From: Ananas comosus
Taxonomy: Eukaryota > Streptophyta > Magnoliopsida > Poales > Bromeliaceae
Assembly: GCF_001540865.1 (NCBI RefSeq)
Contig: NC_033631.1
Coordinates: 6,208,392-6,272,391 of the forward strand
Reading direction: 5' to 3'
DNA length: 64,000 nt
Shown: positions 1 to 10,796 of the stretch, in pieces
How positions within the stretch are numbered: position 1 is the first letter of the stretch
How the letters are laid out: each line of letters starts with the position of its first letter
Position numbers and translations under genes: made by a program
The notes under the pieces: generated by a model
Database searches by the model: none
Told to the model about the DNA's origin: nothing
The model's input: the letters and a program-made list of their open reading frames with translations, nothing else

Positions 1-517
1 GTCGGTGGGGTCGGCAGCCGAACCCACTAGGAACTTCTTGTAGTTCTCACCCCCACCATCTTACAGATCTGGGCCCGAGCGAGGCGGTTGAGAATCGTGG
101 CAAGGGCATAGCGCCCTAGGTAGCGGACACTCGTACATTAGTGGTACCCTTGTTTCATCTTTTGGGCTATGATGAAAAGTGTAGTGTAATGGAAATGCAT
201 AAATGATATCAATGGCACATGTTTTTGAGAAAGGATATGTGATGTACTTGGAAAACAAAATGGATGTAAATTATGATATGCTTGTATTTGGTTAAATATA
301 ATCAAGATACATGTGTGGATGTAATAGCAGTAGTACTTTTACTTGATTGGTTGTTGCTTGCCCTCATGCAGGCCATGTATATCTGAATTTTTGTTTGCGC
401 AAATTGTTATACATGTTGATACTTGTGTTGAGTCTTGGGCAGACAGGAGAGGTGTTGTCCATTCGGCATCTATGGACGTACCCGAACCGACCAAATTGGC
501 AATTGCGGGGCGTGACA
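1..517 (+). mobile_element. 3' part of a Del/Tekay-family LTR (left end outside window)
   Basis: The sequence follows the 3' part of the LTR at 1813-4467 (compare about 3925-4467) with substitutions and small indels. Shared landmarks are the 'gaac...ttgtagttctcacc' block and the last bases, GGGGCGTGACA. No primer-binding site follows the CA end at 517; the next bases are GTAGCGGCGG. It is therefore a 3' LTR or a solo LTR, not a 5' LTR. The target duplication cannot be checked because the left end is missing. Confidence 0.8.
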
Positions 518-1812
518 GTAGCGGCGGCTGGCTGGCCGGGGCTCGATCGGTGGTGGTCGGAAGGCATGCGGCGCACGAGGGTGAGGGAGGAGAGGCGGCT
601 GGGGGTCAGATGGAGCTAGGTTTAGGGTTTGCACCATGCAAACCCTAGGTGGCCTTTATACATAGATGTATAATTGCATGTTAGTCCATCGAAACTCAGT
701 ATTTTTAGCTGAGTCCCTCACAGCGCGAGTAAAATGCGTTGACACACCCCCATATTCGATTTCACGCAAAACCGTATGTAGGGCTTTTCGCAAAATTTCC
801 GTTTTGCAACTTATGACCCCTCCTCGATCCTCGCGCGATATCAGGAGATCCGTCCATCAGATTTGCGAACGGACTACACCAGTACGTTCAGCACGACCAA
901 AACATCATACCTACAATTTTCGTTTGCCTGTTTTGGTCTCATATTCATGATGAAACCTATCCTCTCTTCGATTCAGCAAAATCACACATGTATAAGAAAA
1001 TATATATATTCGATAATTGCCTCCAAAACCTCCAATGAGAGAAAATGCAGCCAAAGTCCCTCCCAACTAGTCTTCTCTCGCAGAAAGGTCCCCGCCCGAG
1101 GGTCCACATGCAAAATGGAGCAACGAGAAGTTTTAAAAAGCAAAGACGGTAAAGAACAAAAGTCTACTTTATGATAAAATCCAATTTTCTCGAGAACCGT
1201 TCGTCAAACCCAAAATCTATCAGTGCCATTGGATCCGGGATAGTCGGAGCATTGAAAATGAGCTATTGGATCACCATGAACGAAGTACGATACACGCCAG
1301 AAGCCATCTCTAATCATTGGCCTCTCCGAAAAACCCGGGTTACTATTCACTTTAAGTGAAAAGTATAGAAAACGTAAAATCTGCATTCTAACTCGTTTTC
1401 TCCCGAAACTTGACAAGTCCTTTTGTAATTAAAATACACATAAAAATATCGTCAACAGAGAGTTTAGCTACTCTGCCAAATTCTCAGTCTTTACATCATC
1501 CCCCCTTTAAAGAAAGTTTCATTCCAGAAACTCGCTTACACACCCACCGAAAATAGTTTTGGATATCACTTCACTAACGCACCAAGCACAGCGGTAGCGT
1601 GCAGATAAACTCCTAAACTTGAGTACCAACACTCACCTCGGATGCTACAACCTCCTACAAATCCGAACTATAATTAAACAAAGCCAAACCTTAACCATCG
1701 GAACCCTTCGATGGCATTCAACCTTCTTAGGTCCAAGACCTAACCTTCCGTCTAGACCAAAAGGTTGAAGGTTGCCACTACCAGTTGAGCCTGACAATTT
1801 AGTCTGCTCTAA
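518..1812. other. Non-coding stretch with a probable minus-strand LTR-retrotransposon remnant
   Basis: I see no convincing gene here. On the minus strand, 1496-1513 reads as a purine tract (CTTTAAAGGGGGGATGA) followed by TGTAAAGACTGAG from 1495 leftwards. That is the usual layout of a polypurine tract and an LTR start. The LTR body would extend left of 1495, and its other end is not identified. 1514-1812 would be the end of the internal region. 518-660 is GC-rich and of unknown origin. The 5' flank of the next element is TCTAA (1808-1812). Confidence 0.35.
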
Positions 1813-1987
1813 TGTAATATACCGAAAATTCGAAAAATAAATGTCGAACTTTAGTCAAATTGACCAACGTACGAGATTGGTACACTTCGGAAAGTCCGAA
1901 GGCATTAAAATGAGTAAAAGTGCATTGCGGGAGGTTTTCAAGAGCCAAAGAATCAAAAATCTGCAAACTGCAGTTTTTGGGCTCTCG

Positions 1988-2225
1988 GGGACCGGTCCCT
2001 GGTGGGAGAGACTGGTCCCCGAACGCGTGAGAAATGAGAAAGATGAAAAATTGGCTAAGTCCCAAAAAATCTGCTCTCGGGAACCGGTCCCTGTGGGAAG
2101 AGACCGGTCCCCGAGAGACCGGTCCCTCTGGGAGAGACCGGTTGCATCGCGCGGGGGCCTTGGCTGCCGGCGGGGAGAGCTCTCTGGGACCGGTCCCTTG
2201 TCGGGGAGATCGGTCCCCGAGCACG
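1988..2225 (+). repeat. Cluster of ACCGGT(CCC) palindromic motifs in the LTR
   Basis: About eight copies of (G)ACCGGTCCC or a close variant are spaced irregularly in both orientations, often beside CTCGGGGA or GGGAGAGACC. A copy of the same cluster is in the 3' LTR at about 9725-9955, with some motif differences. It lies upstream of the GA-rich leader, in the U3-like part of the LTR. The function is unknown; arrays of short palindromes in U3 could be protein-binding sites or hairpins. Confidence 0.85.
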
Positions 2226-3149
2226 AAAACTGCCCAGTTCTGGCAGTTTAATAAAGTGAAAGTTGAGGGGTTTATTTGCAATTATGCAACCCATAGAGCT
2301 ATGTATGAGGGGTTAAGAGGTGTTTTCTCTCATTCACACCCTCTCACACTCTCTCCTCTCTTTCTCTCTCTAGAAGACAAGAAGGAGAAGAAGAAGGAAA
2401 GAAAAAGAAAGGAAAGAAAGAGAAGAAGAAGGAGAAAAAGGTGGTGAAGAAGCTAAAGGAGTGAAGCAACTCCCCCATCTTCTTCCCTAGCACAAAGAAA
2501 GGAAAGCTTTGAGGTAAGCTTTGATCCCTTTCATGGTAAAACCCTAGAATGAGAACTAAATGACCTAAGAATGGTTTTGGTAGAACCTTTTGAGTGTTTG
2601 AAGCTTTCTTTTGCTTCTCTAAGAGATTAAAACCCTAGTTTTGATGTGGGATGAGCTAGGGCACCCAAATTTGGGGTTTTTGCTTGTGAGGGTTCCAAAG
2701 TGAAATTGACCCTCTAGAAACCTAATTTGGAGTATTTCCGAAGCATTGGCATGCTCGGTTTAACGTTACGAAAAGCCTATGCAAAGTTATGAGCAAAGTG
2801 GCCTAATATGGCTTCGTTTTGCCGCAGGTGACGAACTAGGAGGCTAAAAATTCCAAGAAAATCACCGTAGCACCTAAGAAAGCCTACGAGGTGGGTGGTG
2901 CTCTCCAAACTTGTTGGAATTCCCTTTATGTCTAATGTGTCACTTTTTGAGCATACATATATAATTGTTGTATGCATAGTAGGGTAATGAGATTATAAAT
3001 ATGTGAATATTTGCATTTCGTGAGTTCAAGTGCATCATGAGATTGTTGAGAACCTATGAGAATGTAATAACCCTATATGTGCATGTAAAAAGAGATATGA
3101 GTTTAGTGAAGTTAAAGAACAAGTGACATATGACATGAGGACAATGAAA

Positions 3150-3566
3150 TGTGAGAATGAAAGCTAAAGATAGTATAAAGATTGATGTAAAGAACACTAG
3201 AGCTAGTGTGTGGCATCAAAGAGAACAAATGTGGTATAAAGAATGATAAAAGCTAGAGTTAGCAAATGTGTGGCATTAAAGAATGACAATTGCTAGAGTT
3301 AGCAACAAAATGTGGCATAAAGAACAATGGCTAGAGATAGCATTAAATATGGGGCATAAAAGAATGCTAGAGCTAATACATGACATGAACGCTAGTAAAG
3401 AATGTAAAGAATACTAGAGTTAGTGTAATGACATAGTTGAAGATAAAGAATGCAAAGAACATAAGATTGACATAATGACATTCATCCTTAGAGCTAAGGG
3501 TCATTTGTGCATAATTCCTTAGAGTTAAGGAACAGATTGAACTGAACATCCTTAGAGTTAAGGATT
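3150..3566 (+). repeat. Imperfect 'ctagagttagc / gcataaagaatg' minisatellite in the LTR
   Basis: Units of roughly 35-45 bp carrying CTAGAG(C/T)TAG and GGCAT(A/C)AAAGA are repeated with heavy divergence. They are followed by three CCTTAGAG(C/T)TAAGG palindromes. The same array is found in the 3' LTR at about 13985-14385. Confidence 0.7.
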
Positions 3567-4474
3567 GATCATACTCGCTATAAGTCCTTGATCGAGGGCG
3601 GTAGCTCCCCCTCGGGCGATGCGCTCCGGAGTTTGTCATCACTGGGTTGGTACTGTTCCCCAGAGGACGGTCCTAGCGAGAGGAAGCTGAGGGCCCGCGA
3701 TCATGGATTCTGAGTTCGTGAGTTAATGAGGCGATATCCCCGGGTTAGCCTTGGGATTGAACAAAGAATAAAGAACAAAGAATAAAGAATAAAGAACATA
3801 GACCATGCATTCTTCATGAGTTATATTGAGCATCATTTTTTATCGCATTGTTCAGGCATTAGTTGCATTTATATAGTTGGCTACTTTTCAGCTTATTCTT
3901 TCTATGATGCCTGAGTTAGACCTAATGGGAAAGTCGGTGAGATTGGGGCCGAACCCAATGGAAACTTCATTGTAGTTCTCACCCTACTATTTACACAGAG
4001 CCAGAACCGAGCGAGCCGGCGAGCGACCGCGGTAAAGGTATCGCGCCATAGACAGTGACTACACGAGTCGGGTTTACATTTTGTAGTAGTATTCCCCTAC
4101 TTCATCTTTTGTATTTGATGAGTTGAGATGTAAAAGAAAAAAGAATGTAATGTTTATCTCGAGGAGAATATGATGTAAAAAGAAATGATGAAAAGTATGT
4201 AAAGAACTATAAATGTACAAGTTAAATGCAATATATGTGATCAAAAGAGAATCATAGTATTTGTGTAGATGTTTAGCTTCCTTTCTTTCACTCATGGCTA
4301 TTACTTACCCTTGCGTAAGCCGTTTGTGTATGTTTCCGCTAGTGCTTTTCTCTACTCGAAAATGTACAGGTGATGAGCCTTTGGCGGACAGGGAAAACTC
4401 TGTCTGTTTGGCGTCTGTTTGACGTGCCCGGGCCGGCCCAAATTGGTATCGGTCCCGGGGCGTGACAGATATTG

Positions 4475-4487
4475 TGGTATCATAGCC
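4475..4487 (+). other. Primer-binding site (initiator tRNA-Met type)
   Basis: TGGTATCATAGCC lies 7 bp after the LTR end. It matches the usual plant tRNA-iMet complementary TGGTATCAGAGC with one mismatch. It fixes the 5' LTR end at 4467. Confidence 0.85.
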
Positions 4488-4793
4488 TAAAGTGAAAGAA
4501 TAGGAATGGACCTAGAGATCCTTAGGATTGGAAGACCTTAAGGATCTAGGAAACGTGAGAGACGTGGAATTAAGTTAGCGAAAGCATATAATTGGGTCAA
4601 GTTGGGATGTCTCTAATGTGATTAGAGGCTAGGTTTAAATTGATTTTTGTTCTCTACTTCTTGTGCTGTGTCGGGCGGCCGACGACATAATGCTTGGGGC
4701 AAGAACGAATGCATAAGATGCTTTCGCCAAATTGGGTATGGCTAAGTAATGTTGGTCATGTAGCTAATGCGAGTTGCTTCTTTTCAGGAAGCA

Positions 4794-6134
4794 ATGGCAC
4801 CTCGTGGTCGACCGCAGACAAGGTCGATGCTGGAGGAGCCGAGTGCGGCGCCCGAGCAATCCGGAGCTAGTGGCGACGGTGAGCTTTGGGAGCAAATGGC
4901 CGCGCTTATCAGCATAGTGTGGCAACAAGCGAAGTCTGTTCAACGCCAACGGGAGCAGATCCAAAGGCTCTAGGAGGCCTTGGAGCGTCGGCAAGCAGCG
5001 GCGGCCCAGGCGGGTGGCGAGCATGTCGTGCCCCCTGCGGTGGTGCCGAGCGTAGTTGAGGGAGCGGCGACAGCAACGGCTGTGCCAGTTACGGTAGTAC
5101 CGGCCGGATCGGGAACCTCAAATCCCAATAGTGCGGCAGTTAAGGCGGAGCGAGAGCGCGCGCTGGCGGCTCTTATTCAATTCCAGAAGTTCTACCCACC
5201 TATCTTTGAGGGTGGAGTGGTGGAGCCGGTTGTAGTGGAGTCATGGATCGACTCGATGGAAACGCTCTTCGAGGATCTCAATACCTCGGAGAAGGACAAT
5301 GTGTACCTCGCCACCCATTGTCTCGAGAAGCCGGCGAAAGTGTGGTGGAAACGAGTTAAGCGGGATCGACCTGCCGATCTTCCGCTTATGTTGTGGAAGG
5401 AGTTCAAGAGAGCGGTATTCGCGAACTACTTCCCCGATACGGCGAAGCGGAGACTACAAGAGAAGTTCTGCAAGTTGAGACAGGGTGATCGATCGGTGGG
5501 GGAATATGAGCAAGAGTTCTCTCACATTATCGACTGCGTTCCCAATGTTGTTCGAGATGACCGGGACCGGGCTGATTGGTTCTTACGAGGACATCAGCCG
5601 AGATATACAAGAAGGTGCAGTCTTAAAGTTGACGACCTTTGCGGAGGTCTTTGATCGAGCCTTATGGGCGGAGCATGGTAGCGCCCACGTTCGAGAGGAA
5701 CGGGAGGCTATGGCCGAAAGCAAGGACAAAGGCAAGAAGAAAATGGCGGGCGGTGCCGGGGGCCGGCCAAATGCTAAGAAACCCCCTCGGCCCCGACAGC
5801 AGTCGAGGAACTGGAGACCACCTCGGTGCGTCATTTGTGGCGAAGAGCACCGAGTGTCGGCTTGCCCGTAGCGAGACGACAAATGTTTCAAGTGTGGCCA
5901 ACCGGGACATCTTATCCGGGAGTGCCCGAACTGGACGTCGTCTGCGCCGACGGCGGCATCAGCACCGACTACCCCGAGACAGCTTGCGGGGTTGCCACCA
6001 GTGATGTCGGCTAGGCGCGCGTCATCACCGCGTCAGCCAGAGGGGTCGAGAGCGCCTAGCGGTCGAGTCTTTGCCGCTCAGGTGGAGGAGCAGCCTGCAG
6101 CACCCAACGATGTCGTGGCAGGTATAATTGATTA
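4794..6134 (+). pseudogene. gag: Broken gag (capsid and nucleocapsid) of the chromovirus
   Basis: Gag packages the element RNA. The ATG at 4794 opens a frame starting MAPRGRPQTRS. A TAG at 4971-4973 interrupts the N-terminal coiled region. The capsid-like retrotransposon gag domain (WWKRV ... VGEYEQEF) is clear at about 5290-5560. The frame then shifts by +1 between about 5560 and 5600. The C-terminus has a basic region and two zinc knuckles. The first (5827-5865) is CX2CX3HX4C, one residue short of canonical. The second (5884-5925) is a canonical CX2CX4HX4C. A TAG at 5869-5871 separates them and the frame ends at 6132-6134. It is not functional as it stands. Confidence 0.9.
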
Positions 6135-6537
6135 AAGGCACTAGAGCTAGAGCTTTATTTGATACAGGCGCATCTCATTCATTCATTAGCGCATTATTTG
6201 CTCGAACTCATGGCATAGAGATGGCATACAACGATGACTATTGGTGGGTCAATGCGCCGGAACATTCGTTCAGAGTGCACGAGGAGTGTTTGGCTTGTCA
6301 AGTGCAAATAGGCGATTGGATTATGCCGATAGTCTGCTAGTGCTAGATCAGATGTGGGGATTCAATGTTATCTTGGGGACCAACTGGCTCTCCAAGTACT
6401 ATGCAGTTATAGATTGTGAAAGTAAGGTGATCACTTTTCGTGAGCCTAATCAAGAAGAATTGGTATACCAAGCGTACAAAAGTAAGCGCTTCGCGGCGAC
6501 CATATCGTCGGTAAGGGCGAAGAAAATGATCAAATGA
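6128..6537 (+). pseudogene. Broken retropepsin-type protease domain
   Basis: The aspartic protease active-site motif DTGAS is at 6161-6175, in the expected ALFDTGASHSFIS setting. The first frame stops at 6338-6340 (TAG). The downstream part of the domain, with LGTNWL, continues in the next frame to a TGA at 6535-6537, so there is a frameshift near 6310-6340. In the family this enzyme processes the polyprotein. It follows gag and precedes RT, as usual for Ty3/gypsy. Confidence 0.88.
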
Positions 6538-6552
6538 GGGTGTAAGGCCTAT

Positions 6553-8127
6553 TTGGCAACCATGGTAGACCCTCAGAAAGAGTACTCGGAGTTAGGGAAT
6601 ATTCGGGTAGTGTGCGAGTACCCGAATGTGTTTCCGGCAGAGTTACCAGGATTGCCACCTGACCGGAAAGTTGAGTTCGTCATTAACTTGATTCTCGGGG
6701 CGGTGCCAGTTTCGAAGGCTCCGTATAGAATGGCACCGGTGGAGTTAGTGGAGCTAAAAGCCCAATTGCAAGACTTGCTCGATAAAGGCTTCGCGAGGCC
6801 GAGTGTGTCACCGTGGGGAGCTCCGGTGCTGTTTGTGAAGAAAAAGGACGGCACACTTCGACTCTGCGTAGATTATCACGAGTTGAACAAAATGACGATA
6901 AAGAACAAGTACCCGTTGCCAAGGATTGACGATTTGTTCAATCAGTTGCAAGGGTCCAAGGTGTATTCGAAGATTGATCTCCAGTCGGGGTATCATAAAT
7001 TAAAAATTAGGCCGAAGGATGTGCACAAAATGGCGTACCGTACGCGGTATGGCCATTATGAATTCACGGTAATGCCGTTTGGGCTTACTAATGCCCCGGC
7101 AGCATTTATGGACTTGACGAATCAAGTCTTCAGGCCGTTGTTGGATTGATGCGTCGTGGTGTTTATAGACGACGTATTGGTTTACTCAAAGAGTGAAGAG
7201 GAGCACAAAGAGCATCTGAGAGCTGTGCTGCAAATACTCGGACAGGAGAAGCTCTATGCTAAGTTGAAGAAATGTGAGTTCTGGTTGAAGGAGGTCACAT
7301 TCTTAGGTCATGTGGTATCGGGCGGCGGGGTGTCAGTAGACTCGAAAAATGTTGAGGCAATAAAGGATTGGCCTCGACCGACAAGTATAGCGGAGGTACG
7401 CAGTTTTCTCGGACTTGCGGGCTATTACCGACGGTTCGTGGAGGGGTTCGCTAAAATAACTACTCCACTAACGCGCCTTACTCACAAAGGAGTAAAGTAT
7501 GTCTGGGGCGATGATTGCGATCGGAGCTTTGAGGAGTTAAAGAACAGGTTGACATCGACCCCAGTGCTTGCCTTGCCGACTCCGGGGGAGACCTTTGTAG
7601 TATACAGTGACGCCTCATATATTGGTATCGGGTGTGTGTTAATGCAAAATGGGCGAGTCATTGCATATGCATCGTGCCAATTCAAGAGTTATGAGAAAAA
7701 CTACCCGATTCATGATCTCGAGTTAGGCGCGGTGATCTTCGCGCTAAAGCTTTGGAGGCATTACTTATATGGTGAGTATTGTGAGGTCTACACAGATCAC
7801 AAGAGTCTCAAGTACTTGTTCACCCAGAAAGAGTTGAACATGCGACAGCGGCGGTGGTTAGAGTTGCTAAAGGACTATGATATCACTATACTATACCACC
7901 CGAAAAAAGCCAATGTCGTGGCCGATGCTCTAAGTAGAAAATCGGCAGAGAACTTAGCGATGGCAATTACGCCTCAACCGCTATTGCATAAGGAAATGCA
8001 ACGACTTGGGTTGGAAGTGGTAGCGCCGGGAGTGCCGGCTATACTCGCCACATTAGTTGTGCAACCGACCCTTTTGGAAAGGATCAAGGAACTACAAGCT
8101 TTGGATCTTTATCTTCAAAAGGTATGA
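6553..8127 (+). pseudogene. Reverse transcriptase and RNase H, interrupted by stops
   Basis: This is the best-preserved part. RT fingers and palm motifs are visible ([15 protein letters not shown] near 6830-6876, [21 protein letters not shown]). The catalytic box is FIDD at 7162-7173. A TGA at 7147-7149 lies five codons before that box and would truncate the enzyme just before its active site. RNase H follows in the same frame, with YSDAS at about 7603-7617 and TDHKSLKYL near 7792. The frame ends at TGA 8125-8127 and resumes in frame as integrase. Confidence 0.93.
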
Positions 8128-9268
8128 GGTGAAGTTGAGAATGGTATTGCCAAGGATTTTGGCATTGGAGCCGATGGCGCACTTCGATTCCGAAATCGAT
8201 GGTGTGTGCCTAAGGATAATCACATTCGAAGGGCGATCATGCGAGAGGCGCATCAATCTCCCTATAGTATACACCCCGGCGGTACTAAAATGTACAAGGA
8301 CCTAAAAGTATATTATTGGTGGCCAGGCATGAAAAGAGATATTGGGGAGTTCGTGGCGCAATGTCTAACGTGCCAACAGGTGAAAGCAGAGTGCCGGTTT
8401 CCGGCGAAAAAGTACAAAGTCTATCAATACCTGTTTGGAAATAGGAAGATATAGCGATGGACTTTATTACCGGTTTGCCTTGATCGCAAGGTGGACACGA
8501 TGCGATATGGGTGATAGTGGATCGACTGACGAAGTCGGCCATTTCTTGTCCATTCACACTACGTGGTCGGGAGACAAGCTAGCTCAAGTGTATCTCGACG
8601 AGGTTGTGAGACTTCATGGGATTCCGGTGTCAATTGTATCGGATCGAGACCCCAGGTTCACATCCTACTTTTGGAACAGCCTGCAGGACGCGCTAGGCAC
8701 ACGGCTTGACTTTAGCACAGCGTTTCATCCTCAGAGTGATGGTCAGTCGAAGCGGACGATACAAATCCTTGAGGACTTGCTTCGAGCGTGTGTACTAGAT
8801 TACAAAGGAGGATGGTATGATTTCTTGCCAATGGCGGAGTTCGCGTATAATAACAGTTATCAAGAAAGCATCGCGATGGCGCCACTTGAGGCATTGTATG
8901 GACGAAAGTGTCGTTCTCCTATTCATTGGAATGACGTGGGCAAGAGAACGGCTCTTGGCCCGGATGTAGTGCGGGAAGCGGAGGAGAAAGTCCGCCTTGC
9001 CCGTCAACAGTTAGCGACGGCGCAATCAAGGCAGAAAAGCTTTGTCGACAAGCGAAGAAAGGACTTAGAGTTCGCGGTTGGAGACCGCGTATTTTTAAAA
9101 GTGTCACCAATGCGAGGAGTCCAGCATTTTGGGGTCCGCGGAAAGTTAAGTCCCCGCTATGTTGGACCATTTGAGATACTAGAGCGTGTGGATGCGGTAG
9201 CGTACAAGCTCGCACTACCACCTAGACTCGCGGGAGTTCACAACGTGTTTCATGTGTCAAATCTCTGA
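8128..9268 (+). pseudogene. Integrase with lost catalytic glutamate
   Basis: The N-terminal zinc-binding HHCC region is readable at about 8230-8390 (HQSPYSIHPG ... CLTCQQVK). A TAG at 8452-8454 and a frameshift near 8455-8520 destroy the start of the catalytic core, including the first Asp region. The second Asp motif VSDRDPRF is at about 8635-8660. Where family members normally carry SER in the third motif, this copy reads DGQSKRTIQ, with AAG at 8750-8752, so the catalytic Glu appears to be Lys. The GPY/F-type motif KLSPRYVGPF is near 9145-9174. The frame ends at TGA 9266-9268. Confidence 0.9.
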
Positions 9269-9505
9269 AAGTATATTCGTAATTCGACACATGTGTTAGA
9301 GTATGAGCTCGTGGAGTTACATAAGGATATGTCTTATGAGGAGTACCCGATGTGCATCCTCGATAGAGAAGAAAGAAAGCTGCGGAGTCGCAGAATTCCT
9401 TATGTAAAGGTTCAATGGAGCAACCATGCTGTGCGAGAAGCCACTTGGGAGCTTGAGGAGTCGATGCGGAAAGAGTACCCGCATTTGTTTGAGTCGACGA
9501 GTTAA
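9269..9505 (+). pseudogene. C-terminal chromodomain of the integrase
   Basis: It is in frame with the integrase core but separated from it by the stop at 9266-9268. The segment ILDREERKLRSRRIPYVKVQ followed by WSNHAVREATWE (about 9356-9457) has the layout of the chromodomain of Del/Tekay-type chromoviruses, which in the family guides insertion into chromatin. It ends at TAA 9503-9505, 32 bp before the PPT. Confidence 0.85.
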
Positions 9506-9537
9506 GATATGTGTAATTTCGCGGACGAAATTATTTT

Positions 9538-9550
9538 AAGGGGTGGAGAA
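9538..9550 (+). other. Polypurine tract
   Basis: AAGGGGTGGAGAA lies immediately before the TGTAATATACC start of the 3' LTR. In LTR elements it primes plus-strand DNA synthesis. Confidence 0.85.
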
Positions 9551-10796
9551 TGTAATATACCAAAAATTCGGAAAATAAATGTCGAACTTTAGTCAAATTG
9601 ACCAAAGTACGAGGTTGGTACAATTCGGAAAGTCTGAAGGCGTTAAAATGAGTAAAAGTGCATTGCGGGAGGTTTTCGAGAGCTAAAGAATCAAAAATCT
9701 GTAAACTGCAGTTTTTGGGCTCTCGGGGACCGGTCCCTTGTGGGACAGACCGGTCTCCGAACGCGTGAGAAATGAGAAAGCTGGAAAATCGGCTGTCCCA
9801 GAAAACCTGCTCTCGGGAACCGGTCCCTGCGGGGAGAGACCGGTCCCCGAGAGGCCGGTCCCTCTGGGAGAGACCGGTTGCATCGCGCTGGGGCCCTAGC
9901 TGCCCGCGGGGAGAGCTCTCTAGGACCGGTCCTTTGTCGGGGAGACCGGTCTCCGAGCACGAAAACTGCCCAGTTCTAGCAGTTTAATAAAGTGAAAGTT
10001 GAGGGGTTTATTTGCAATTATGCAATTCATAGAGCTATGTATGAGGGGTTAAGAGGTGTTTTCTCTCATTCACACCCTTTCACACTCTTTCCTCTCTTTC
10101 TCTCTCTAGAAGACAAGAAGGAGAAGAAGAAGAAAAGAAAAAGGAAGGAAAGAAAGAGAAGAAGAAGGAGAAAAAGATGGTGAAGAAGCTAAAGGAGTGA
10201 AGCAACTCCCTCATCTTCTTCCCTAGCACAAAGAAAGGAAAGCTTTGAGGTAAGCTTTGATCCCTTTCATGGTAAAACCCTAGAATGAGAACCAAATGAC
10301 CTAGGAATGGTTTTGGTAGAACCTTTTGAGTGTTTGAAGCTTTTTTTTGCTTCTCTAAGAGATCAAAACCCTAGTTTTGATATGGGATGAGCTAGGGCAC
10401 CCAAATTTGGGACTTTTGCTTATGAGGGTTTCAAAGTGAAATTGACCCTCTAGAAACCTAATTGGGGGTATTTGCAAAGCGTTGGTGCGCTCGGTTTAAC
10501 GTTACGAAAAGCCTATGCAAAGTTATGAGCAAAATGGCCTGATATGGCTTCGTTTTACCGCAGGTGACGAACTAGGAGGCTAAAAATCTCAAGAAAATAA
10601 CCGTAGCACCTAAGAAAACCTACGAGGTGGGTGGTGCTCTCCAAGCTTGTTGGAATTCCCTTTTTACGTCTAATGTGTCACTTCTTGAGCATACATATAT
10701 AATTGTTGCATGCATAGTAGGGTAATGAGATTATAAATATGTGAATGCTTGCATTTTGTAAGTTCAAGTGCATCATGAGATGGTTGGGAACCTATC
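9551..10796 (+). repeat. 3' LTR, first segment
   Basis: It is collinear with 1813 to about 3062 of the 5' LTR, with scattered substitutions and small indels. It breaks off at CCTATC (10791-10796), where another LTR unit has inserted. 10792-10796 (CTATC) is the left copy of that insertion's target duplication. Confidence 0.92.

Larger units (their letters stand above)
1813..4467 (+). repeat. 5' LTR of the Del/Tekay-like element (2655 bp)
   Basis: It starts TGTAATATACC and ends GGGGCGTGACA, so it has TG...CA ends. The start is fixed by the 3' LTR copy at 9551, which directly follows a PPT. The end is fixed by the PBS at 4475. Inside are a cluster of ACCGGT palindromes (1988-2225), a purine-rich GA tract (2380-2445) and a decayed minisatellite (about 3150-3560). 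Three short palindromic CCTTAGAG(C/T)TAAGG units occur around 3484-3566. A GTAAGC after GCTTTGAG at about 2513 resembles a 5' splice site in the leader. Confidence 0.92.

Noticed and set aside
1841..2447. Frames of 130-160 codons in the 5' LTR on both strands
   Set aside because: They lie in the ACCGGT palindrome cluster and GA-rich leader, are partly copied in the 3' LTR, and have no domain.
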